Source: Curtobacterium pusillum
GTDB lineage: Bacteria; Actinomycetota; Actinomycetes; Actinomycetales; Microbacteriaceae
Direction of reading: 5' to 3'
Assembly: GCF_007680845.1 (NCBI RefSeq)
Contig: NZ_VEIY01000001.1
Span: 380,227 to 444,226 of the forward strand
DNA: 64,000 nucleotides
Shown: positions 58,101-64,000 of the stretch, in pieces
How the letters are laid out: each line of letters opens with the position of its first letter
Numbering within the stretch: position 1 is the stretch's first letter
Program-made: the position numbers and the translations under genes
The notes under the pieces: model-generated
What the model was told of the DNA's origin: nothing
Seen by the model: only the letters and a program-made list of their open reading frames with translations
Database searches by the model: none

Positions 58101-58511
58101 ACGTCTCCGGGGGACGGTGGGACCGTCACGACCGGCAACCCGCCGATCAGCGGCACCGGTGAGCCCGGCGCGACCGTCACGGTGACGATCGGTGGCACCG
58201 TGGTCTGCACCGCCGTGGTCGCCGCGAACGGCACGTGGACCTGCACCCCGCTCGTCCCGCTCGGCAACGGCACCTACACGGTCACGGCCACCCAGGTCGG
58301 TACCGCGGGTGCGTCCGACGCGTCCGACCCGGTGCGCTTCACCGTCGCGGTCGTCGCCCCGGCGAGCAACGGTGACGGGTCCGGCAACGATTCGGGCGGC
58401 GCGCTCGCCTACACCGGTGCGGACACGGCCCCGATCATCGCGCTCGCGATGCTGCTCCTGTTCGCAGGCATCGGCCTCACGATCGCGCGTCGCCGCCACC
58501 GCCGCAGCTGA
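55152..58511 (+). CDS. Choice-of-anchor-type surface protein with six IPT/TIG repeats and LAYTG sorting signal
   Basis: 1119 residues. Signal peptide about residues 24-52 (RRNATTQGIAILTAALLGAGGSVLAAGPAIAAPAAS, cleavage likely after APAIA). Residues about 60-445 resemble choice-of-anchor G proteins (NVNVGNGLNLLGDNGILTLGAVNQYASANANGSSLAATGAV). Six nearly identical IPT/TIG-type repeats of 86-89 residues occupy about 449-970 (PTLTTLDPDNGPxAGGT...VSVDGSDPITP). A bacterial Ig-like domain follows (about 971-1070). The C-terminus has LAYTGAD at 1085-1089, a hydrophobic helix and RRRHRRS: an LAxTG-type sortase signal. It fits the class E sortase at 140-937. Probably an adhesin or matrix protein linked to peptidoglycan. 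Confidence 0.9.
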   Translation: MRLGVLARAQNDPGAPPPTRRNATTQGIAILTAALLGAGGSVLAAGPAIAAPAASIGQGRFLSGSALGINLDDILTVTPADAANTGGATVTDVHPLDVTALNAVNVNVGNGLNLLGDNGILTLGAVNQYASANANGSSLAATGAVANTGAIGVGGQDGVPQANATLDLSGLIGTDAATALADLGVDVGSVSATAAQAAGPNGAQTGDYGIASLDLDLTNPALGTTVTNLRTTLGGLQPTVNNLQTLLQVVGPAVQVSGLPNLVAVLDSATNVTSADGSITANLRTGAITIDVADVLTNAGLDLNDLPANTQLLPYITNALTTQLLPAVTAALQGVVTQLTTSLRGLTVTSLGVPVPVGLVLPIVNPVLAQVVAPINTVISNLGATVVTPLAGALTNVVSLQANVQETGGGVFTQRALRVGLLPNAATPAAVVNLASAAVGPNAGPLAVPTLTALDPDNGPVAGGTPVTVTGTGFTDDSTVSVDGSDPITPTAISDDGTSLTFTTPAHAAGPVDVTVTTPVGTSDPQTFTYNAAPADAPTATALDPDNGPAGGGTAVTITGTGFTDDSTVSVDGSDPITPTAIADDGTTLTFTTPAHTAGVVDVTVTTAAGTTDPLTFTYNAAPAGAPTLTTLDPDNGPAAGGTSVTITGTGFTDDSTVSVDGSDPITPTAIADDGTTLTFTTSAHAAGDVPVTVTNGNGTSEPLTFTYNAAAPTATALDPDNGPAGGGTAVTITGTGFTDDSTVSVDGSDPITPTAVADDGTTVTFTTPAHAAGDVDVTVTTAAGTTDPLTFTYNAAPAGAPTLTTLDPDNGPAAGGTPVTITGTGFTDDSTVSVDGSDPITPTAVSDDGTTLTFTTPAHDAGDVTVTVTNGNGTSEPLTYTYDAAPAEAPTLTTLDPDNGPVAGGTSVTITGTGFTDDSTVSVDGSDPITPDAVSADGTTLTFTTPAHAAGTVDVTVTNAAGTSDPLEYTYEPAGTTAPPVITSPGDGGTVTTGNPPISGTGEPGATVTVTIGGTVVCTAVVAANGTWTCTPLVPLGNGTYTVTATQVGTAGASDASDPVRFTVAVVAPASNGDGSGNDSGGALAYTGADTAPIIALAMLLLFAGIGLTIARRRHRRS
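56497..58063 (+). repeat. Six in-frame IPT/TIG repeats of about 267 nt
   Basis: Units of 267 nt (one of 258 nt) with high nucleotide identity, separated by short Ala/Pro linkers. Unit length is a multiple of three, so copy number can change by recombination without a frameshift. Confidence 0.92.
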
Positions 58512-58519
58512 TCCGCACC

Positions 58520-58546
58520 GTCCGCTGCGCAGCCAGCGCAGCGGAC
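58520..58546. terminator. Perfect 11-bp hairpin after surface-protein gene
   Basis: GTCCGCTGCGC, loop AGCCA, GCGCAGCGGAC, beginning 8 bp after the stop. Classic strong terminator stem without a clear U-tract. Confidence 0.75.
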
Positions 58547-58554
58547 GACACCCC

Positions 58555-58590
58555 AGAGCGCCCGTCGGGATCCGTCCCGGCGGGCGCTCT
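58555..58590. terminator. Second hairpin between convergent genes
   Basis: AGAGCGCCCG at 58555-58564 pairs with CGGGCGCTCT at 58581-58590, placed 27 bp before the XRE gene stop on the other strand. With the preceding hairpin it gives each convergent gene its own terminator. Confidence 0.7.
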
Positions 58591-58616
58591 GCCGCGCCGG
58601 AGGCGCGCGCGCCCGG

Positions 58617-59453
58617 TCAGGCCCCGGCTGGGGCAGCGGCGAGGGAGGCGAGCAGCGCGAGCCTGTCGGCCGAGTCGGTGTCCGGACGCGGCTGGTGGAT
58701 CACGAGCAGCATCCCGTCCGCCCCCGCGATCGCGAGCTTGTCGCGGTCGAACGCGAGGGGACCGACCTGCGGGTGGTCCAGCGTGACGCCGCCGCCGCTG
58801 AGGTCGGCCACGTCGTGCCGCGCCCAGAGCTGACGGAAGAGCGGGCTGCGCACCGAGAGCTCCCCGACCAGTTCGATGACCCGCGGGTCGTCGACGTCGG
58901 TGCCGACGGACCGTCGGAACCCTGCGATGAGCGCTCCGGCCGCGCGCTCGGCGTGCTCGAACAGGGCCTGTTCGGCAGGGTCGAGGAACACGTCGAGCAG
59001 TCGGTTCCGGCCCGGTGTCAGGCGTGGGGAGACCGCTCCGGCGATCGAGTTGGCGGCCAGGACGTCGAGGTACTTGCCCTCGACGAACGCCGGCACCGGG
59101 AGGGACTCGACCAGTCGAACGATGCTCGCGGGGACGGTCTCCCGCGGGCGCCGGACGCGTGGGCGGCGCTGCGCGGGGTCGTTCTCGTCGGCGAGCAGGA
59201 GCAGGTGTGACTCGTCGTCGAGCTGCAGGACCCGAGCGACGGCGGCCAGCACCTGTCGTGACGGGCGACGGTCTCGGCCCTGCTCGAGCCGGAGGTAGTA
59301 CTCGGCGCTGATCCTCGCGAGCATCGCCACCTCCTCGCGGCGGAGCCCCGGGACCTTCCGTCTGGCAGAGACGGGGAGACCGACGAGGTCCGGGGTGACC
59401 AGCTCACGGCGCGCACGGAGGTACTCACCCAGGAGGTTCCGCACATCGGACAT
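58617..59453 (-). CDS. XRE-family regulator with MmyB-like C-terminal domain
   Basis: 278 residues. HTH_31/XRE domain at residues 5-70 (LGEYLRARRELVTPDLVGLP...GLRREEVAMLARISAEYYLRLEQGR), then the MmyB-like ligand-binding domain (SIVRLVESLPVPAFVEGKYLDVLAANSIAGAVSP). This architecture is common in actinobacteria next to reductase genes. It is divergent from the neighbouring reductase and likely controls it. Confidence 0.92.
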   Translation of the reverse strand: MSDVRNLLGEYLRARRELVTPDLVGLPVSARRKVPGLRREEVAMLARISAEYYLRLEQGRDRRPSRQVLAAVARVLQLDDESHLLLLADENDPAQRRPRVRRPRETVPASIVRLVESLPVPAFVEGKYLDVLAANSIAGAVSPRLTPGRNRLLDVFLDPAEQALFEHAERAAGALIAGFRRSVGTDVDDPRVIELVGELSVRSPLFRQLWARHDVADLSGGGVTLDHPQVGPLAFDRDKLAIAGADGMLLVIHQPRPDTDSADRLALLASLAAAPAGA

Positions 59454-59556
59454 GCTCGACACGCTAGCGGCCGACGAGCAGGTCACCCTGGTCCCTCCGA
59501 GTACCAGTGTCAGCAGGGCATGGCGGCGTGCCCGTGGCCCGCCGATGATGGACGAC

Positions 59557-60618
59557 ATGATCGACACCCACACCGACGCGGACTCCTCGGCCGCACCCGT
59601 CCTCGTGACCGGCGGCTCCGGCTTCATCGCCGGGCACTGCATCCTCCAGCTCCTCGCCGCGGGCCGGCGGGTCCGCACCACCGTCCGGTCGCAGGCTCGC
59701 GGAGCCGACGTTCGTGCCGTGCTGGCGTCCGCAGGTGCCGAGCGGCTCGACCTGCTCGAGTTCGTCACGGCGGACCTCACCTCCGACGACGGCTGGGACC
59801 GTGCAGTGACCGGTGTCAGCGGGGTGCTCCACGTCGCCTCCCCGGTGCTCCCCGGGCAGGTGGACGACGAGGACGAGGTGGTCGTGCCCGCCCGTGAGGG
59901 TGCACTCCGCGTGCTCCGCGCCGCGCGGGCAGCCGGAGTCCCGCGGGTCGTGCTCACCTCGGCCTTCCACGCCGTGGGCTTCGGCCACGGACCGATCGAC
60001 CACGTCTTCACCGAGGACGACTGGTCACCGCTCGACGGGCCCGGCATGGACGCGTACGGCCGGAGCAAGGTGCTCGCCGAACGCGCCGCGTGGGACTTCG
60101 TGGGTACTGGCGACGGCACGCCCGAGCTCGTCACGATCCAGCCCGTCGCGGTACTGGGACCGGTGATGGGCGACGCGGTCTCGGGGACCAACCGGCTCCT
60201 GCAGCGGATGTTGACCGGAGGCATGCCGGGGTTCCCCGACCTGGCCATCCCCTTCGTCGACGTGCGGGACGTCGCAGCGGCGCACATCGCGGCCCTCGGC
60301 GCCCCGGGAGCCGCCGGTCAGCGCATCCTGCTCTCGTCGCAGGACACCGCCGTCCCCCTCCGCGAGGTCGGCGCGCTCCTCCGGTCCACCTTCGGGGACC
60401 GTGCCAGCCGAGTCCCCACTCGGAACATCCCGTCGATCGTGATCCGCGCCGGAGCGGTCCTCCGGCCGGAGTTCCGTGAGATCGCTCCGGAGCTCGGCCT
60501 CGTCAAGCGCCTGTCCACCAGACGGGAGCGGGAACTGCTGGGACTCACGCCACGCTCGTGGCAGGAAGCCGTGACGTCGGGAGCTCGCAGCATGCTCGAA
60601 CGGGGTCTCGTCGGCTGA
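59557..60618 (+). CDS. NAD-dependent epimerase/dehydratase (dihydroflavonol-reductase-like aldehyde reductase)
   Basis: 353 residues, extended SDR. VLVTGGSGFIAGHCILQLLAAGRRVRTTVRS near the N-terminus is the NAD(P) loop; YGRSK is the YxxxK catalytic motif; HVASPVLPG and PFVDVRDVAAAH are typical of dihydroflavonol-4-reductase-like enzymes reducing aldehydes or ketones. ATGs at 59545 and 59548 are also possible. It is paired with the XRE regulator in a divergent arrangement. Confidence 0.88.
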   Translation: MIDTHTDADSSAAPVLVTGGSGFIAGHCILQLLAAGRRVRTTVRSQARGADVRAVLASAGAERLDLLEFVTADLTSDDGWDRAVTGVSGVLHVASPVLPGQVDDEDEVVVPAREGALRVLRAARAAGVPRVVLTSAFHAVGFGHGPIDHVFTEDDWSPLDGPGMDAYGRSKVLAERAAWDFVGTGDGTPELVTIQPVAVLGPVMGDAVSGTNRLLQRMLTGGMPGFPDLAIPFVDVRDVAAAHIAALGAPGAAGQRILLSSQDTAVPLREVGALLRSTFGDRASRVPTRNIPSIVIRAGAVLRPEFREIAPELGLVKRLSTRRERELLGLTPRSWQEAVTSGARSMLERGLVG

Positions 60619-60729
60619 CGTACCCGCTCGCTCGCGGGAGCCGCAGACCACCACTTCCGGACACGGCCGCGATCCTTCTGTACGTTCACGGTGAGGTCGC
60701 TGAAAGTGGCCGCGAGAAAAGGAGCAAGC

Positions 60730-61134
60730 ATGTCCGGAAGCACCACGTCGGGTCGTCCGACGAGCGTCACCGTCTCGTTCGTCATCTGGCTGATCGTCGT
60801 CCTCGCGAACATCGTGCAGGGCATCATCAGCCTGGTCTCCGGCGGCGGATCGTCGGCAGCGGCACAGGACGTCGGCACCGCGCCGCTCATCGGGGGCGCG
60901 ATCTTCGCGTTCATCCTCGCGGTGATCGAGCTGATCATCGTCTTCAAGATGCGTGACGGCCGCAACTGGGCACGCATCGTCCTCCTCGTCCTCGCGATCC
61001 TGCAGGTCATCGGTGTCGGCGTCGGCGCCGCGTCCGGTGGCAACGCCTTCGGCTGGATCGGTGCGGTCGCCGTGATCGTCGCGACGATCCTGATGTTCGT
61101 CGGTGGCGCGAACGCCTACTTCCGCCGTCGCTGA
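60730..61134 (+). CDS. Small four-TM membrane protein of unknown function
   Basis: 134 residues, four evident membrane helices (VSFVIWLIVVLANIVQGIIS; PLIGGAIFAFILAVIELIIVF; ARIVLLVLAILQVIGVGVG; IGAVAVIVATILMFVGGAN) and a basic end YFRRR. AAAAGGAGC 7 bp upstream gives a strong ribosome site for the ATG at 60730. Such proteins are common in actinobacterial genomes; function unknown. Confidence 0.82.
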   Translation: MSGSTTSGRPTSVTVSFVIWLIVVLANIVQGIISLVSGGGSSAAAQDVGTAPLIGGAIFAFILAVIELIIVFKMRDGRNWARIVLLVLAILQVIGVGVGAASGGNAFGWIGAVAVIVATILMFVGGANAYFRRR

Positions 61135-61203
61135 GCAGCACGGCGTGAACACCCGCGGGCGGACCGGATCGGTCCGCCCGCGGTCGTGTGCGAGGATCGG
61201 TCG

Positions 61204-61917
61204 GTGCAGCAGGCCCCAGGACCCGTCGCGGTCGTCATCGCGGCGATGAGCGAGGAACTCTCCGCCGTCGCCGCCCTCATCGGCGGGGTCGTCATCGACG
61301 ACGGTCCGGTCGGCGGGCACGACACCTCCCACCTGCTGGCGGTCGGCGGCTCCACGGTGGCCTTGCGACGCAGCGGCATCGGCTTCACGAACGCGACGGC
61401 GGCGGTCGCCCACTGCTTCCACGACTTCGGCAGCGGGGTCCCGGTGATCAGCGTCGGGACCGCGGGCGGCCTGATGCACGGCGTGGCGATCGGCGACGTG
61501 GTGGTGGGGGACCGCTACGTGAACCTCAACGCGGACGCGACGGCGTTCGGCTACGCGCTCGGCCAGGTCCCGGGCATGCCGACCGGCTACGCGCCGGACG
61601 AGCGGCTGGTCCAGCTCGCGACGGGGTCGGACACGGGGTACCGGCTCCGGTCGGCGACGATCGGCTCGAGCGAGGTGTTCGTGACCGAGGGCCGTGCCCG
61701 GGAGCTCCGTGCTGCGTTCCCGACGGTGGCGGCGGTCGACATGGAGTCCGCGGCGATCGCACAGTTCGCGCACGTGCACGACATGCCCTTCGTCTCGGTC
61801 CGGGCGATCAGCGACCTGTGCGCGCCCGACGGCGAGGAGTTCCGTGAGCACCTCGACGACGCCGCGGCGCGCGCGGCGCGCGTCGTCCACGACGTCGTGC
61901 TCGGCCTGGCGGCCTGA
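61204..61917 (+). CDS. mtnN: 5'-methylthioadenosine/S-adenosylhomocysteine nucleosidase
   Basis: 237 residues. The N-terminal VVIAAMSEEL supplies the catalytic Glu of MtnN/Pfs; SVGTAGGLM binds ribose; VDMESAAIAQFA and RAISDLC (catalytic Asp) complete the signature set. It hydrolyses MTA and SAH to adenine. A separate MTA phosphorylase is encoded at 32317, so two MTA-processing enzymes are present in one window. GTG start at 61204. Confidence 0.93.
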   Translation: MQQAPGPVAVVIAAMSEELSAVAALIGGVVIDDGPVGGHDTSHLLAVGGSTVALRRSGIGFTNATAAVAHCFHDFGSGVPVISVGTAGGLMHGVAIGDVVVGDRYVNLNADATAFGYALGQVPGMPTGYAPDERLVQLATGSDTGYRLRSATIGSSEVFVTEGRARELRAAFPTVAAVDMESAAIAQFAHVHDMPFVSVRAISDLCAPDGEEFREHLDDAAARAARVVHDVVLGLAA

Positions 61918-61946
61918 CCCGCGGCCGTCCGCGAGAAGATGGCACC

Positions 61947-62840
61947 GTGACCAGCGCGCAGTCGATCCTCGACGCCCTCGTCCGGCACGCCGACACGACC
62001 GGCTTCGGCGCACACGGCCTCCACGTCCTGACCGGCGCCGACGACGTCGCGGAACACCGCTGGGCGCCCGACGTGCGCGAGGAGATCCACTCCCTCGCGA
62101 AGGGCGTCGCCGTCCTCGCGACCGGCATCGCGGCGGACAACGGCCTCGTCGACGTCGACGAGCCGGTCGCGCACGCGCTCCCCGACATCGCGTTCGGCGC
62201 CGGCACCGACGCGGTCACGCTCCGCCACCTCCTCACGATGACGAGCGGCGTCGACATGCCCTGGTCCGAGACGGAGCTGACGGACTGGCCGGACCTGGCC
62301 GTCGAGTTCCTCGGGCGCCCGTCGCGCGGCCGGGTGTTCCAGTACGCGAACGCGAGCACGTACACGGCGATGCGGGTCCTCGAGACGCGCACCGGCGACG
62401 TCGGAGCGTTCGTCGCCCGACGCCTGTTCGAGCCGCTCGGCATCGAGGACGTCGTCTGGCAGCGCTGCGCGAACGGGTACGTGGCCGGTGGTGAGGGGCT
62501 GGCCCTCCGCACGGAGGAGGTCGCCAGGCTGGGCCGGCTGATCCGCGACCGCGGTGCGTTCGGCGGTCGGCGCATCGTCGGTGCGCGCTGGTGCGACGCC
62601 ATGCACGCCGACTGGGTGCGTCGAACGGACACCGACCCTGGGTACGACCGGTACGCGATGGCCGGCTGGGGTGGCCCCGGACGGCTCTGGCGACTGCACG
62701 GCGCGTACGGCCAGATGCTCCTCTTCGACGGCGACACCGTGGTCACCGTGACGGCCGACGACCACTCCGGAGCCGACGCGTTCGCCGGGATCGTCGCGGC
62801 CGAGCTGGAACGGCAGCGCCCGACCGCGACACGCGCCTGA
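61947..62840 (+). CDS. Serine hydrolase of the beta-lactamase/D-aminopeptidase fold
   Basis: 297 residues, no signal peptide, so probably cytoplasmic. SLAK (Ser49, Lys52) is the SxxK motif, YANAST gives YxN, and a C-terminal HGAYGQ takes the KTG-like position. Family: class C beta-lactamase/esterase EstB-like. Hydrolyses an ester or amide of unknown kind; a true beta-lactamase role is unlikely without export. Confidence 0.88.
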   Translation: MTSAQSILDALVRHADTTGFGAHGLHVLTGADDVAEHRWAPDVREEIHSLAKGVAVLATGIAADNGLVDVDEPVAHALPDIAFGAGTDAVTLRHLLTMTSGVDMPWSETELTDWPDLAVEFLGRPSRGRVFQYANASTYTAMRVLETRTGDVGAFVARRLFEPLGIEDVVWQRCANGYVAGGEGLALRTEEVARLGRLIRDRGAFGGRRIVGARWCDAMHADWVRRTDTDPGYDRYAMAGWGGPGRLWRLHGAYGQMLLFDGDTVVTVTADDHSGADAFAGIVAAELERQRPTATRA

Positions 62841-62880
62841 TCCGCGCGAGGTGCGCCGGGCGGTCTCCCGCACCCCACGG

Positions 62881-62925
62881 CGGACTGGAGGCGCGGTGCC
62901 GGATCCGCACCGCGCCTCCAGTCCG
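62881..62925. repeat. Palindromic repeat (REP-like family), intergenic copy
   Basis: Perfect 19-bp arms, 62881-62899 and 62907-62925, around CGGATCC. Core CTGGAGGCGCGGTGC. It is placed between the serine hydrolase and kup. Confidence 0.92.
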
Positions 62926-63007
62926 GCATGTGCGCACGCTGCAAGCGCGCCCGTGTCGACGGTGCGAAGATGGGCGGCGGCCGTCGCCCGGACGGCCGGA
63001 GACGGAA

Positions 63008-64000
63008 GTGACGAGCGTGACCGAGACCCGCTCTCAGACCCCGGCGACCGACGCGGCCGACGACGGCGCGCACGGTGCGACGAAGGGCGTCGCCGCGCTC
63101 GCGCTGGCAGCGCTCGGCGTCGTGTTCGGCGACATCGGGACCAGCCCGCTGTACGCGCTCCGGACGGTCTTCACGATCGACGACGGCATCGTGAAGGCCA
63201 ACCAGGAAGACGTCTACGGCGTGATCTCGATGATGTTCTGGAGCATCACGATCATCGTGTCGATCAAGTACGTCCTCGTGCTCATGCGGGCCGACAACGA
63301 CGGCGAGGGCGGCGTGATGGCGCTGGCCGCACTGGCTCGCCGGCTGTACGCGAAGCGGCGCGGCGGTGCGGTGATCTTCCTCGTCATCGGGATCGTCGGC
63401 GTCTCGCTGTTCTACGGAGACTCGGTGATCACGCCCGCGGTGTCGGTGCTGTCCGCGGTCGAGGGGCTCGAGACCGCGGCGCCGTCGGTCGGGCACCTGG
63501 TCGTGCCGATCGCCGCCGTCATCCTCGTCATCCTGTTCGCGGCGCAACGGTTCGGCACCGGCAAGGTCGGGTCCCTGTTCGGGCCGGTCATGCTGCTCTG
63601 GTTCGTGGTGATCGCCGGTGCCGGCGTGCCGCACATCATCGCCCACCCGGGCGTCCTGCAGGGTCTGTCGCCGACGTGGGCCATCGCCTTCCTCTTCGCG
63701 CACCCGTACATCACGTTCGTGGCGATGGGCGCCGTCGTGCTGGTCATCACCGGTGCGGAAGCGCTGTACGCCGACATGGGCCACTTCGGCCGGCCGGCGA
63801 TCCTCCGGGCGTGGTTCTTCGTCGTGTTCCCCGCCCTGGTGCTCAACTACCTCGGCCAGGCGTCGCTGGTGCTCAGCAACCCCGAGGCCGCGAAGGACCC
63901 GTTCTTCCTGCTCTTCCCGAACGCCCTGCAGATCCCCGTGGTGGTCCTCGCGACGATCGCGACCGTGATCGCCAGCCAGGCCGTCATCTCCGGGGCGTTC
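63008..64000 (+). CDS. kup: Kup/KUP-family potassium transporter, 3' end cut by window edge
   Basis: Open from the GTG at 63008 to the window edge (331 codons, no stop). GGAG sits 6 bp upstream; a second in-frame GTG at 63017 is possible. LGVVFGDIGTSPLYAL is the KUP hallmark, followed by YGVISMMFWSITIIVSIKYVLVLMRADNDGEGG and at least seven further membrane helices (YGDSVITPAVSVLSAVEGL, ITGAEALYADMGHFG). It takes up potassium, probably with protons. The rest of the protein lies outside the window. Confidence 0.95.
   Translation, partial: MTSVTETRSQTPATDAADDGAHGATKGVAALALAALGVVFGDIGTSPLYALRTVFTIDDGIVKANQEDVYGVISMMFWSITIIVSIKYVLVLMRADNDGEGGVMALAALARRLYAKRRGGAVIFLVIGIVGVSLFYGDSVITPAVSVLSAVEGLETAAPSVGHLVVPIAAVILVILFAAQRFGTGKVGSLFGPVMLLWFVVIAGAGVPHIIAHPGVLQGLSPTWAIAFLFAHPYITFVAMGAVVLVITGAEALYADMGHFGRPAILRAWFFVVFPALVLNYLGQASLVLSNPEAAKDPFFLLFPNALQIPVVVLATIATVIASQAVISGAF

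Noticed and set aside
55020..58499. A 1159-codon minus-strand frame opposite the surface protein
   Set aside because: Arg/Asp/Val-rich shadow caused by high GC and the TIG repeats; the plus frame has a signal peptide, domains and an LAYTG anchor.
61947..62840. A true beta-lactamase conferring resistance
   Set aside because: No signal peptide, and SLAK/YAN motifs are shared by many esterases and aminopeptidases of this fold.
63008..64000. Kup as a truncated pseudogene
   Set aside because: The frame is open and conserved to the last base; it is simply cut by the window edge.

Overview
The window is a chromosomal segment of a high-GC actinobacterium, most likely Microbacteriaceae and plausibly Curtobacterium. 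The pointers are the uniformly high G+C, the many GTG starts, tight GTGA and ATGA stop/start overlaps, an actinobacterial class E sortase, an actinobacterial alpha-E protein, and dispersed GGAGGCGCGGTGC-type palindromes. The genus is inferred from general character and was not searched. There is no rRNA, no CRISPR array, no transposase and no phage module. One tRNA (Gln, anticodon TTG) is present.

Layout. 0-9.3 kb: class E sortase, GNAT enzyme, EamA exporter, CPBP membrane protease, RecQ, PlsC, an M23 peptidase with a low-complexity linker, and a beta-hydroxyacid-type dehydrogenase. 9.3-17.8 kb: two MarR regulators (one with an MFS exporter and a divergent SDR), an orphan alpha-E protein, a Pit phosphate transporter with a small membrane partner, a lysophospholipase-like hydrolase and a lipoate ligase. 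17.8-21.3 kb: a large alpha/beta-hydrolase (DUF1023 type) followed by three tandem paralogous lipoproteins, which I consider the most unusual locus here. 21.3-28.5 kb: a small GNAT, an orphan beta-class DNA methyltransferase, a 14-TM EmrB/QacA-type exporter with long extensions, and phosphoglucomutase. 28.5-33.2 kb: a minus-strand group (mtnP, NAD epimerase, then a 658-bp non-coding region rich in palindromes, then GT2, DUF2064 and methyltransferase). 33.3-36.0 kb: molybdenum cofactor operon moeA-moaC-mogA-moaE on the opposite strand. 36-40.2 kb: small membrane proteins, an ABC-F ATPase, a VOC protein and a MarR regulator.

40.2-48.1 kb: tRNA-Gln, then a complete fructan or difructose-type oligosaccharide locus: LacI regulator, sugar ABC importer (binding lipoprotein and two permeases), GH172, GH32 and a PfkB fructokinase. 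Imported fructosides would be cleaved in the cytoplasm by GH172 and GH32, and the fructose then phosphorylated. 48.1-52.3 kb: a five-gene minus-strand MoxR/DUF58/DUF4129 operon whose genes all overlap by GTGA. 52.3-55 kb: TetR regulator with two palindromic operators, divergent SDR, and an epoxide hydrolase. 55.1-58.5 kb: a 1119-residue surface protein with six near-identical IPT/TIG repeats ending in LAYTG plus a membrane anchor. It is a likely substrate of the class E sortase at the left edge. 58.6-64 kb: XRE regulator with divergent reductase, small membrane protein, MTA/SAH nucleosidase, a beta-lactamase-fold serine hydrolase and the start of a Kup potassium transporter, cut by the window edge.

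Most intergenic hairpins sit between convergent genes and probably act as bidirectional terminators. Five copies of one palindromic repeat family share the core GGAGGCGCGG; one lies inside a coding region.
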